Origin: Dielma sp000508965
GTDB lineage: Bacteria > Bacillota_I > Bacilli_A > Erysipelotrichales > Erysipelotrichaceae
Length of the DNA stretch: 64,000 bases
Assembly (NCBI GenBank): GCA_000508965.1
Contig: BAHV02000010.1
Location: forward strand, 62,001 to 126,000
Direction of reading: 5' to 3'
The first letter of the stretch is position 1. Each line of letters starts with the position of its first letter. The notes under the pieces are model-generated. The model ran no database searches, was not told the DNA's origin, and saw nothing but the letters and a program-made list of their open reading frames with translations. Below are positions 17,001-25,014 of the stretch, in pieces. Made by a program: the position numbers and the translations under genes.

Positions 17001-17033
17001 AATCATCAAGGCTCATAAAGAGCCTTGATGATT
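17001..17033. repeat. Perfect 14-bp inverted repeat (hairpin) between two unknown minus-strand ORFs
   Basis: AATCATCAAGGCTC (17001-17014), loop ATAAA, GAGCCTTGATGATT (17020-17033). No U-run follows on either strand, so it is not a classical terminator. It lies immediately before the AAAAGGAG of the 16483-16890 gene. Confidence 0.75.
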
Positions 17034-17034
17034 A

Positions 17035-17181
17035 TTAATGAATGATTGCAGATCTGAAATGATCATGATTAACTTCATAAACATCTTCTAACTCATACCA
17101 ATGATTACTGTATCCTTCTTTATAAGGATCAGTGATTTTCGCTTTATTGGTAGCGGCTGCTCTTGTTAAGGAAAAGAACAT
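17035..17181 (-). CDS. Small possibly secreted peptide, unknown
   Basis: A 48-residue frame from ATG 17181; an in-frame GTG at 17193 and an open frame back to 17214 give alternatives. The N-terminal part (A-V-I-V-C-M-F-F-S-L-T-R-A-A-A) looks like a signal peptide with an A-A-A cleavage region. It is followed by a hydrophilic Y/H/E-rich peptide containing Y-S-N-H-W-Y-E-L-E-D. No good ribosome-binding site is visible, and the frame begins right after the stop of the upstream gene. It may be a real secreted peptide or a remnant. It shares the AT-rich islet with the 16483-16890 ORF. Confidence 0.35.
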   Translation of the reverse strand: MFFSLTRAAATNKAKITDPYKEGYSNHWYELEDVYEVNHDHFRSAIIH

Positions 17182-17214
17182 GCATACAATCACAGCATTT
17201 TTTATGAACAGCTT

Positions 17215-17940
17215 TTATACTGATGTTAAATGTCGTTTCATGAACGCGCAAGTGTGCAGGACCGCATTATCTAAACCCTTGCCAGCCAGCAGCTGACGGC
17301 TGTCTTTAATCAGCAGATAAGCAGCGTCATGACTTGAATTGACAAGCGTCTTAGCATGATTACGGCTGTCAGCACAATCTTCACTCGCATTGACGCATAG
17401 CAGGGAGCCTTCGGTCAGAACGCTTGGCTCTGCCATATCCAAATTCCATAAGCAGCGGGCAAGAGGAGCCTGTTTGCCGCTTACGACCATCGCTTCCCGG
17501 CAGCCTTTGCCGATACCGATTACGCCCATCTGTTTCTGATTCACATGCAGCAAGTATTTAAGCTGCCGCATGGCCGATTGGGCAATATCTAAGCGCTGTT
17601 CATCACTGTAATCGGTTCTTGTCAATGGATAGCGCAGACTGATGATGCCTTTAGAAGCCAGAGCCTCAGCAATTTTACGGCTGTTTTCCTGCGGATAATC
17701 AGCATCGGTAAGAATCAGCACACAAGGATATGTGCGCAGCCGTTTCATATTGACCGGCATGGATAGCACGGCAGGAATCACTGTACGTTCATACTGGAAA
17801 TTAAGCTTTCTTTCATTGGATGTTTTTAATTTAGCCTTTGTTACATGGCAGCCCGCATGATAGGCACAATAAACCGCACCGCCTAAAGCAAGCACACCGC
17901 CAGCTTTTTTCAATCGTTTGATCTGTTTCTTAAAAAACAT
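17215..17940 (-). CDS. Alpha/beta-hydrolase-fold protein lacking the nucleophile serine
   Basis: A 241-residue protein with an N-terminal hydrophobic segment (about 16-32, possible membrane anchor). The body looks like a dienelactone-hydrolase-type fold (P-C-V-L-I-L-T-D-A-D then I-S-L-R-Y-P). The expected G-x-S-x-G elbow reads G-I-G-K-G-C, so the catalytic Ser is missing and the protein may be non-enzymatic or use the Cys. ATG 17940 follows AGGTGA inside the preceding nitroreductase gene's end; a GTG at 17949 is less likely. It is the third gene of a Nudix, nitroreductase, hydrolase-like operon. Confidence 0.6.
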   Translation of the reverse strand: MFFKKQIKRLKKAGGVLALGGAVYCAYHAGCHVTKAKLKTSNERKLNFQYERTVIPAVLSMPVNMKRLRTYPCVLILTDADYPQENSRKIAEALASKGIISLRYPLTRTDYSDEQRLDIAQSAMRQLKYLLHVNQKQMGVIGIGKGCREAMVVSGKQAPLARCLWNLDMAEPSVLTEGSLLCVNASEDCADSRNHAKTLVNSSHDAAYLLIKDSRQLLAGKGLDNAVLHTCAFMKRHLTSV

Positions 17941-17941
17941 T

Positions 17942-18520
17942 TTATTCACCTATCTTTCTGATAATTAATTCATTCAGCGGCCGCTTCGGTACATGATGAT
18001 CGCCATTTTCATCCCGATAATATTTGATATCATCAGTGCTTTCTTCAAGAATTACTGTTTCAGCAGGTTTGCCAAGCGCGATTACAAAAGCAATTTCATA
18101 GCGTTCAGCATCGATCGCCAGAGCTTCCATCAGCGCTTGGCGTTTACAGCTGCCGATAATACAGCCGCCATAACCCATCTCAACCGCGGTTAATAAGATG
18201 GACTGAGCTGCGATGCCTTCACTGTGCTGACTTTGTTTCTTTAAGGTTTTATCAAATAGAAGCATGATATAAGCACTCGGCTGTTCATTTTCCGCCGGAC
18301 CCTGCCAATCGGCAAGATAGCCTGCCCAAAGACAGTTTTCTGTGATTAATTTACAAGTCTTGAAATCGTTAATCAGAATATACTTGGTTGACTGAATGTT
18401 CATTCCATATCCTGACAGTCTTGCTGCCTCGCACATTTCACTTAGTTCATCCATCGTCAGATGAACCGATGAATCAAAACGTCGATAGCTTCGATTCTTT
18501 ATAATTAAATCTTTCAGCAT
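17942..18520 (-). CDS. Nitroreductase family protein
   Basis: A 192-residue FMN-dependent oxidoreductase. The N-terminal R-S-Y-R-R-F motif and L-S-G-Y-G-M-N-I-Q-S segment match the FMN-phosphate binding region of nitroreductases. G-Y-G-G-C-I-I-G-S and V-I-A-L-G-K-P-A-E match the C-terminal core. It reduces quinone- or nitro-type acceptors with NAD(P)H; the natural substrate is unknown. ATG 18520 follows GGAAGGGAGAG; an ATG at 18538 would place the Shine-Dalgarno inside the gene. It overlaps the upstream Nudix gene by 7 bases. Confidence 0.85.
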   Translation of the reverse strand: MLKDLIIKNRSYRRFDSSVHLTMDELSEMCEAARLSGYGMNIQSTKYILINDFKTCKLITENCLWAGYLADWQGPAENEQPSAYIMLLFDKTLKKQSQHSEGIAAQSILLTAVEMGYGGCIIGSCKRQALMEALAIDAERYEIAFVIALGKPAETVILEESTDDIKYYRDENGDHHVPKRPLNELIIRKIGE

Positions 18521-19059
18521 GATGTCTCTCCCTTCCATTGTTCCAGCAATGCCTGCTGAACCGCAATAATTGTTTTGCTGTCTTTGATGATCCCCTGCTG
18601 AATCATTTGATAGGCTTCATTAGGATCAAGCAGCATGACTTCAATGCATTCATCTTCATCCATCGCTTTAGGATGCGGCAGCTTATATAATTGATGGGCT
18701 GAAAAGATATGCAGTTCTTCACCGCAGAAGCCGGGAGTAGGATAAAAAGAGATTATTTTTTCAATTTGCTTAGCCCCATAGCCGGTTTCTTCTTCCAATT
18801 CTCTTAATGCGCAAAGCTTAAGATCTTCTCCTAATTCAATCTTGCCGGCCGGTATTTCAATGGTTTCTTCACCGACGACATAGCGGTATTGCCTGACCAG
18901 CAGCAGCTTCTTCTCAACAAATGCCAAAATTGCTACGCCGCCGTTGGCATAAACACATTCCCGAACAGCCCTTATGCCATTATCGGTCTGCACCTCATCC
19001 TTTGTGACACGAATGACTTTACCGTTAAAAATGGCTGTACTCTTGATTTTAGTTTCCAA
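18514..19059 (-). CDS. Nudix hydrolase, ADP-ribose pyrophosphatase type
   Basis: A 181-residue cytosolic hydrolase. The Nudix box runs from Gly72 to Gly94 (G-K-I-E-L-G-E-D-L-K then R-E-L-E-E-E-T-G) and is intact. Q-Y-R-Y and E-I-P-A-G just before it are typical of ADP-ribose pyrophosphatases (NudF/YqkG), which split ADP-ribose into AMP and ribose-5-phosphate. P-T-P-G-F after the box supports this. The start is TTG at 19059, shortly after AAGGGA. It is the first gene of a three-gene minus-strand operon. Confidence 0.9.
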   Translation of the reverse strand: METKIKSTAIFNGKVIRVTKDEVQTDNGIRAVRECVYANGGVAILAFVEKKLLLVRQYRYVVGEETIEIPAGKIELGEDLKLCALRELEEETGYGAKQIEKIISFYPTPGFCGEELHIFSAHQLYKLPHPKAMDEDECIEVMLLDPNEAYQMIQQGIIKDSKTIIAVQQALLEQWKGETSC

Positions 19060-19183
19060 TTTATCCCTTCTTCCTTTGGTTCCATTATACTACGAATTGA
19101 TGCTTTCTTAACATAAAGGGATGTAAAACATCTTGCCTTTCGGAAGGCTTTACGATATATTAACGGTATTGCAGAGGTGGCTT

Positions 19184-20575
19184 ATGAAAAAATTTATGAC
19201 AAAATATTTTGGTGACCGGCATTTCTACAAAGAAGTGCTGATTATCGCTGTTCCCTTAATGCTGCAAAGCCTGATTACCACATCGATCAATCTGGTGGAT
19301 AATCTGATGGTGGGGCAGCTGGGGGATGCGGCCATCGGCGGTGTCGCGGCGGTTAACCGATTCTATATGATTGGTATGTTTGGTACCAATGGGATGATTA
19401 CCGCGGCGGGTATTTTCATCGCTCAGTTTTTCGGTGCGCGGGATAAGGATCATATGCAGCAGTCTTTCCGTTTTTCCATTCTTTCAGCTTATGCGATTAC
19501 TTTGCCGATCTTTATGCTTGCCTACCTGTTTCCTGAACAGATCGTCGGCTTCTTTACGAATGAACCGGAAGTAATCGCATTGGGGATTGCTTATGTGAAA
19601 ATGGCCTGTTTCTCTTTTCTGCCGACCGGGCTGTCGCTGGCGATTACCGGCGCGCTGCGGTCAGTCGGTGAATCAAGGCTGCCGCTTTATGTCAGCATCG
19701 TGACCGTATTTACGAATACCTTTTTGAATTACTGTCTGATTTTTGGTAATTTTGGCTTTCCGATGCTGGGGGTTGTGGGAGCGGCCATTGCGACATTGAT
19801 CGCCCGTTTAGTTGAAATGTCATTATTGCTGTTGATCGTCTATCATTTTGATTTTGATTTCACGACTAAAATCAAAGAGCTGTTTCATATCAGCGGTGCT
19901 TTGGCGAAACGCATTGCAATCAAGGCAGCGCCGCTTGCATTAAATGAAGTGCTTTGGGCATCCGGAATGGCTACGATCTTTAAGCTATACGGCACGCGAG
20001 GCCCTGAGGTACTGTCAGGCTATTCTGTGGCCAATACGACCACCGATTTGTTTTTTACCCTTTTTCAAGGTATGGCAATCGCTACAACCGTCATGGTATC
20101 GCAGCGGCTGGGGGCAAATAAGCTCAAGGAAGCAAGAGTCAACGGCTACAAGATGGTCGGCACCGCTACCTCAATTGCTTTGGCAGTCAGCGTCCTGATG
20201 TTTGGTTCAGCGTTTTTAGTGCCTAAGCTTTACTCAATCAGTGAAGAAGCGCTCAATGTGGCCCGCATGCAGATAATCATACAATCTTTCTGTTTCTGGA
20301 TCTATACGATGAACTGTCAAAATTACTTTATCTTAAGAGCCGGCGGCGATACGAAAAACACCTTGATTACAGACAGCTGTTTTATGTGGCTCGTGAATAT
20401 CCCTTTATTGGCAATTCTGGCCTATTTCACAAATCTTAATATCTTCTGGATGTATCTGATTGGCCAGTCAACGGATCTGCTGAAGCTATGCGTATCGACC
20501 CATCTGGTGCGGAAGGAAAAATGGGTTGTTAACCTGGCTCAGCATCCGGAAGCGGAAGTTATTTCATCGACTTAA
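19184..20575 (+). CDS. MATE family efflux transporter
   Basis: A 463-residue inner-membrane antiporter with twelve predicted helices in two homologous halves. The first helix contains P-L-M-L-Q-S-L-I and the D-N-L-M-V-G-Q-L-G motif typical of MATE proteins, and G-A-L-R-S-V-G-E closes helix five. It exports cationic drugs or metabolites in exchange for Na+ or H+. ATG 19184 follows GAGGTGG; the open frame upstream lacks a binding site. It is a single gene, divergent from the Nudix operon. Confidence 0.92.
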   Translation: MKKFMTKYFGDRHFYKEVLIIAVPLMLQSLITTSINLVDNLMVGQLGDAAIGGVAAVNRFYMIGMFGTNGMITAAGIFIAQFFGARDKDHMQQSFRFSILSAYAITLPIFMLAYLFPEQIVGFFTNEPEVIALGIAYVKMACFSFLPTGLSLAITGALRSVGESRLPLYVSIVTVFTNTFLNYCLIFGNFGFPMLGVVGAAIATLIARLVEMSLLLLIVYHFDFDFTTKIKELFHISGALAKRIAIKAAPLALNEVLWASGMATIFKLYGTRGPEVLSGYSVANTTTDLFFTLFQGMAIATTVMVSQRLGANKLKEARVNGYKMVGTATSIALAVSVLMFGSAFLVPKLYSISEEALNVARMQIIIQSFCFWIYTMNCQNYFILRAGGDTKNTLITDSCFMWLVNIPLLAILAYFTNLNIFWMYLIGQSTDLLKLCVSTHLVRKEKWVVNLAQHPEAEVISST

Positions 20576-20593
20576 AGAAAATTTAAAAAGCTC

Positions 20594-20622
20594 TTGAAAC
20601 AAAACATGGACTATGCTATTAT
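20594..20622 (+). promoter_or_regulatory. Promoter of tRNA-Asn
   Basis: TTGAAA 20594-20599, 17-bp spacer, TATTAT 20617-20622 (overlapping an alternative TATAAT at 20620). Confidence 0.5.
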
Positions 20623-20635
20623 AATTAAGCAAGTT

Positions 20636-20711
20636 GCCTAAATAGCTCAGTAGGTAGAGCATTCGGCTGTTAACCGAACGGTCACAGGTTCGAGTCCTGT
20701 TTTAGGCGCCA
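20636..20711 (+). tRNA. tRNA-Asn, anticodon GUU
   Basis: A 76-nt cloverleaf with encoded CCA. Acceptor GCCTAAA pairs with TTTAGGC, discriminator G, and anticodon stem TTCGG/CCGAA with loop CTGTTAA gives GTT. Confidence 0.95.
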
Positions 20712-20722
20712 TGTAAAAAAAT

Positions 20723-20757
20723 ATCGGATTTCTAAGTGATTAGAAGTCCGATTTTTT
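20723..20757 (+). terminator. Terminator after tRNA-Asn
   Basis: ATCGGA-x-TTCTAA pairs with TTAGAA-x-TCCGAT around AGTGA/GTGA, followed by six T. Confidence 0.75.
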
Positions 20758-20825
20758 ATAAAAAAATCTGCTCCCTCATGGAATACAAGGGAGCTTTTAT
20801 TAACGAAATATTCTTTATTAAATGT

Positions 20826-22340
20826 TTAATCAATATGTACTTCACTGGCCGCATGGTTTGCCTGCCGGATTTTTGCCCACTGTTCAAATTCATCAACAGG
20901 AAGGGGTTTAGAATATACATATCCCTGTATGAGATCACAGTGAAGCTGCTTTAGATAATCTGCCTGCTGAATGTCTTCAATACCTTCCGCAACAATATCA
21001 ACATGAAGTTTTTTTGCGAGATCAATCAGACAGCCGATGACATCTTTAGCTTTCTTATTTTCTATATCCAAGAAAAAGATTCGGTCAAGCTTTAAAGCAT
21101 CAACTTCGAATTCTTTTAATAAACCTAAGGAAGAATATCCTGAACCAAAATCATCCAAAGAGCACTTGAAACCAAGCTCATGCATCTTTAAGATACCGTT
21201 TTTGACAATATGTATTTGATCATGATTCAAAAAAATAGATTCTGTTAACTCAAATTCCAGAAAATTATGGGGTATTTGATATTTGTCGGCAATTGCGTTA
21301 AATGCGTTCAAGAAATCAGCGACATCAAAATGCTGTCTGGACAGATTAACGGAAATGGGAATCAGCTCTTTCCCCTGAAGAATCCATTTCCTCATTATTA
21401 TACAAACCTGTTCAAACATATATAAATCCAATTGACGAATTTTTCCATTGCGTTCAAAAAGCGGCATGAATTCAGCGGGGGAGAGCAGTCCCGCTTGAGG
21501 TATTTGCCAGCGTATGAGCGCTTCCGCACCGCCAAGCTGATTCGTAGCCAGATTAATTTTAGGCTGCAGATAAACGAGAAAATCATGGTTCTTGATGGCT
21601 TCATCAAAAAGCAGATTCAATTCTTGTTCACGGTTCATCTGTTTCAAAATCATGACATCATAAAAGGCGAATTCTGCACCTTGGTTAAATTTACAGGCGG
21701 CATGGGCTCGGGCCTGTATGATCTCAACAGGCAGTGCAGGATCGTCAATTACGCAGACCCCGATTTCAAGTTTGATATAAGATTGGATATAAGCGGGCAT
21801 CATTGATAAGAGGGTTTTAGTAAGATGATGTAATCTGGCATGAATAAGCGCCTGATTTCCTTCACGAAAGAATAAATAGAATTGATCACCATTAACACGC
21901 GCCGCAAATTCATCACCGCTGATGGCCTGATTCAAACCATGATTGATTTGTTTCAGTACTTCATTGCCGGTATTTATGCTGAAATTTTCATTGATCAGTC
22001 TGAAATTTTGCATATGAATGAAAATGACTGCACAGCTGTTTGGCCGAATCGATACTGCCGCATACTTATAAGCCATGGCAAAGCCGGTTTCATTCAGACC
22101 GCCGGTCAAAGTATCAGTGACCATATATTTCTCAAGCTGTTTTTGGTGTGCGTATTTAAATAGGATACTAAAGATCATTTGGTTAATAAGTATACAGCTA
22201 ACATAAGCGATCAGCAGCGTAATGGGTAAGGATTGCCAATTCATAAGATAAATCAACAAAAATAAGGCAGCTGTGAGTAATGTTAAACTGATGATTGAAG
22301 TTAATACATATTTTTGAACCGGTGATTTCCAATTATTCAT
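20826..22340 (-). CDS. Cyclic-di-GMP phosphodiesterase (degenerate GGDEF plus intact EAL), membrane-bound
   Basis: A 504-residue protein. Two N-terminal membrane helices (about 15-60) lead into a GGDEF-like domain whose signature reads V-N-G-D-Q-F, so it is not expected to make c-di-GMP. The EAL domain has E-A-L-I-R-W, N-L-S-R-Q, E-L-T-E-S, D-D-F-G-S-G-Y-S-S-L, K-L-D-R, E-G-I-E and Q-G-Y, meaning all metal and catalytic positions are present. It therefore should hydrolyse c-di-GMP to pGpG. ATG 22340 follows GGGAG; the TTG at 22355 lies before that site. Confidence 0.9.
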   Translation of the reverse strand: MNNWKSPVQKYVLTSIISLTLLTAALFLLIYLMNWQSLPITLLIAYVSCILINQMIFSILFKYAHQKQLEKYMVTDTLTGGLNETGFAMAYKYAAVSIRPNSCAVIFIHMQNFRLINENFSINTGNEVLKQINHGLNQAISGDEFAARVNGDQFYLFFREGNQALIHARLHHLTKTLLSMMPAYIQSYIKLEIGVCVIDDPALPVEIIQARAHAACKFNQGAEFAFYDVMILKQMNREQELNLLFDEAIKNHDFLVYLQPKINLATNQLGGAEALIRWQIPQAGLLSPAEFMPLFERNGKIRQLDLYMFEQVCIIMRKWILQGKELIPISVNLSRQHFDVADFLNAFNAIADKYQIPHNFLEFELTESIFLNHDQIHIVKNGILKMHELGFKCSLDDFGSGYSSLGLLKEFEVDALKLDRIFFLDIENKKAKDVIGCLIDLAKKLHVDIVAEGIEDIQQADYLKQLHCDLIQGYVYSKPLPVDEFEQWAKIRQANHAASEVHID

Positions 22341-22474
22341 ATCAACAACTCCCAATTTATACTATCAGCATTATAGTCTTCAAACAAGATTAAATCTGTG
22401 TACATAAGCATATAGTGATTGATTTTCAAGCTGATTAACAGTATAATGACAGACTGAAAGAGGGGATGACAGCA

Positions 22475-23941
22475 ATGCATGAAAAGCAGACACTGCATGC
22501 TTATGTATATCATCATCTGCGTGAACAAATCATATCCGGACAGCGTCCTTATGGAACAAAGCTGCCTTCAATGAACCGGTTATGTGAATTTTATCATGTT
22601 GGCATCCGCACGGTCCGCGATGTTTTAAGCCGTTTAAAAAGTGAAGGGTATATAGTCAGTGAGGAACGCAAGGCTGCGGTTGTGAACTATCGTCTAAACG
22701 ATCCACAACATCTGGAAACCGCCGTGCATACCATTTTAGCTAATCAGGATAATATTCGTGAGGTTTATCAGACACTGACCGTTGTGATACCGCGGCTGCT
22801 GGCTTTTTCGGTGCAGTTTTATGATGATGAAGATTTAAAAGCGCTGATATATAAAGTGTCAAGGCTGAAAAATAAATCTATAGAGGCACGCACTCAGATA
22901 TGTTCGCATGAATTCTATCGGCTGCTGGATTGTTCGCATAATCTTTTATTGCGTGATTTATTTGCCAGCTTGGAAGTATTTACTTATATTACTTTTTTTC
23001 GGAATCAGCCGCATTTTATAGATTATATTCTTAAGCATAACGCATTTCATAATATTGGTTGGGTATTAGCGCCGATTGCAAAGAAGGATCAGGCAGCGAT
23101 CATCGAGCGCAGTCAAACGATGTTTGATTCGGTGGCTGCCGCTATTAATGACTCGCTGATAGAGTTAAAGATTGAAAATGACGAAAATCAAGGTCAGACT
23201 AAGCTCTATCAATGGTCTGCCAACCGGGGCCGTGATCAGTATTATACAAGCATCATTCGTGATTTGATTGATAAGATCGGCATCGGCTATTATGAGGAAG
23301 ATAAATATCTGCCGCCTCAGGCTGAGTTGGCCCAGCTCTATGGTGTTTCGGTTGCCACGATCCGCAGTGCCTTAAAAGTGCTCAATGAATTGGGATTTGC
23401 GAAAACGATGAATGCGAAGGGAACTAAGGTGATTCTTCAAAATACGGCAGATACTTATCGCTGTATGCAGCATCATACCTATCGCCGCGACACTCTGATT
23501 TATCTGAGCGGTCTGCAGCTTATGACAATCTTGATTAAACCGGCGGCCAGACTCGCATGGGATCAGATTGACGCGAAGACAAAGGAAGAATTGAATCAGC
23601 AAGTGAAGCAGGGTTCGGCAATACCCTTGGCTTTAATTAGCGAATGTGTCATTGCCCATCAGCCGCTGCAGCCTTTAAAAGAAATATTGCGGCAGGTGAG
23701 TCAGCTTCTGCATTGGGGTTATTATTATTCATTCTTCACTCATGGCCCGGCAAGCGAGCAGACACTCACTTCACGAAGCCTGTTGGCGATTGAGGCGCTG
23801 CAGGAACAGGACGCCCAGCGATTTGCTGAAACATTGGCGGATTGTTACTGTCATATCCTCGATTATGTGCGCAATGCTCTTGTTAAATGCGGATTACCGG
23901 CTGCCGCGGCACTGATTACGCCTGATTGCAGCTTTTACTAA
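22475..23941 (+). CDS. Transcriptional regulator with two GntR-type DNA-binding domains
   Basis: A 488-residue protein made of two similar halves. Each begins with a GntR winged HTH: first at about 5-70 (L-R-E-Q-I-I-S-G then L-P-S-M-N-R-L-C-E-F-Y-H-V and T-V-R-D-V-L), second at about 250-320 (L-P-P-Q-A-E-L-A-Q-L-Y-G-V-S-V-A-T-I-R-S). Helical effector-like regions follow each. GntR proteins normally have one HTH and dimerise; here both DNA-binding heads sit on one chain. ATG 22475 is spaced 9 bases from AGAGGGG. It is convergent with the mupG operon and has no obvious target beside it. Confidence 0.8.
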   Translation: MHEKQTLHAYVYHHLREQIISGQRPYGTKLPSMNRLCEFYHVGIRTVRDVLSRLKSEGYIVSEERKAAVVNYRLNDPQHLETAVHTILANQDNIREVYQTLTVVIPRLLAFSVQFYDDEDLKALIYKVSRLKNKSIEARTQICSHEFYRLLDCSHNLLLRDLFASLEVFTYITFFRNQPHFIDYILKHNAFHNIGWVLAPIAKKDQAAIIERSQTMFDSVAAAINDSLIELKIENDENQGQTKLYQWSANRGRDQYYTSIIRDLIDKIGIGYYEEDKYLPPQAELAQLYGVSVATIRSALKVLNELGFAKTMNAKGTKVILQNTADTYRCMQHHTYRRDTLIYLSGLQLMTILIKPAARLAWDQIDAKTKEELNQQVKQGSAIPLALISECVIAHQPLQPLKEILRQVSQLLHWGYYYSFFTHGPASEQTLTSRSLLAIEALQEQDAQRFAETLADCYCHILDYVRNALVKCGLPAAAALITPDCSFY

Positions 23942-23949
23942 GATAGAAA

Positions 23950-23977
23950 AAAACGTTCTGCGCTTAGAACGTTTTAT
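23950..23977. terminator. Bidirectional terminator between the tandem-GntR gene and mupG
   Basis: AAAACGTTCT (23950-23959), loop GCGCTT, AGAACGTTTT (23966-23975). Confidence 0.8.
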
Positions 23978-25014
23978 TTTACAAACATGATTTGACTGCC
24001 GTTTTTAATACAATCAAGCAAAGCCATATAATCTTCATGAAGCTCACCGATTACATTAACGCGATCATCCTGCGGATAGTCATCAACAGGGATCATGATT
24101 TCACCGGAATACCGCTGGTAACGTTCATTATCCATAACAATGGACCCGCTTTTGCGGTAAATACAGTTATCCGGCTTAATTTTTTCACCGGCAGCAGCAT
24201 AGCCTCGTGATTCCGCAAGTCTTTTTAATCCCTTAGGACTGTCTGAGCGGATGGTGAACGGCTGATCGTAATATTGTTCATAGCCATGATGCAGATGGCA
24301 AGGCAATGTAATGATACCCTCGCTGTTAAATTTGGAAATCCGCTCAAAGCTTATCGGATCAATCAGCGAATCACCGACTAAAATATTTTCAATGCCATGA
24401 TTTAAACATAGATCAAGGTAATTTACATAAGGATTTTGATGCCGGTGCTCTTCAATTGTCACCAATCCCTCATACAGCGGGCCACGCAGCACTTCATTCC
24501 CATTGATAAAGGCCGTGATCTTGGCGTGATGTGCCAGCAGCATCGCATTCATGGCATCAAAGGTTTCATCATCAAGACCGGTTTCCGGGCGCGGATAGAA
24601 ATTATGAATAAAGAGAATATCCGGGTTGACTGCCAGCAATTCTTCACATTCTTTTTCATTAATCGTAGAAGCATTCAGACAGATAGCCGTTGTTTGAGCC
24701 AGCTCTTTACATTCTTCAAAGCTGAAGCCATAATCAATTCTCAAAGCATCGATGCCAAAGTCGTTCTTAAACTGAAGGATATCGGTATAGTTAAACATTT
24801 CCAAAGTTTTTCTGGAAACATCGCAGACAATCTGAAAGCCCATTTTTTTAAGTGCTTTCAGCATATATTCAACATCATCAAAATAGGTCTCATTCATTTC
24901 CTCCGCAATATGCAAAGAGGTAAAAACAAGAGAACCCTCCTGTGCATAAGAGGGAAGTCTTGTTTCAATTTCTTTAAATGTTGAACAATAAACAGAGAAA
25001 CCAAGCTTAGACAT
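23974..25014 (-). CDS. mupG: 6-phospho-N-acetylmuramidase (MupG, DUF871 family)
   Basis: A 346-residue cytosolic enzyme with an N-terminal TIM barrel (M-S-K-L-G-F-S-V-Y) and a C-terminal cyclophilin-like domain (from about 235). This is the DUF871/MupG architecture. MupG cleaves the imported disaccharide phosphate MurNAc6P-GlcNAc into MurNAc6P and GlcNAc. Its gene overlaps murP by 8 bases and is last in the minus-strand murQ-murP-mupG operon, the same gene set as in Staphylococcus aureus. That context makes the assignment firm. Confidence 0.93.
   Translation of the reverse strand: MSKLGFSVYCSTFKEIETRLPSYAQEGSLVFTSLHIAEEMNETYFDDVEYMLKALKKMGFQIVCDVSRKTLEMFNYTDILQFKNDFGIDALRIDYGFSFEECKELAQTTAICLNASTINEKECEELLAVNPDILFIHNFYPRPETGLDDETFDAMNAMLLAHHAKITAFINGNEVLRGPLYEGLVTIEEHRHQNPYVNYLDLCLNHGIENILVGDSLIDPISFERISKFNSEGIITLPCHLHHGYEQYYDQPFTIRSDSPKGLKRLAESRGYAAAGEKIKPDNCIYRKSGSIVMDNERYQRYSGEIMIPVDDYPQDDRVNVIGELHEDYMALLDCIKNGSQIMFVK

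Noticed and set aside
18889..19116. Plus-strand 75-residue frame over the Nudix start
   Set aside because: Antisense to the conserved N-terminus of the Nudix gene, with no own promoter or SD.
21432..21806. 124-residue plus-strand frame inside the EAL gene
   Set aside because: Antisense shadow of a conserved phosphodiesterase; no SD and no recognisable product.
24436..24984. 182-residue plus-strand frame inside mupG
   Set aside because: Antisense to the MupG TIM barrel; long only because of codon bias on the real strand.
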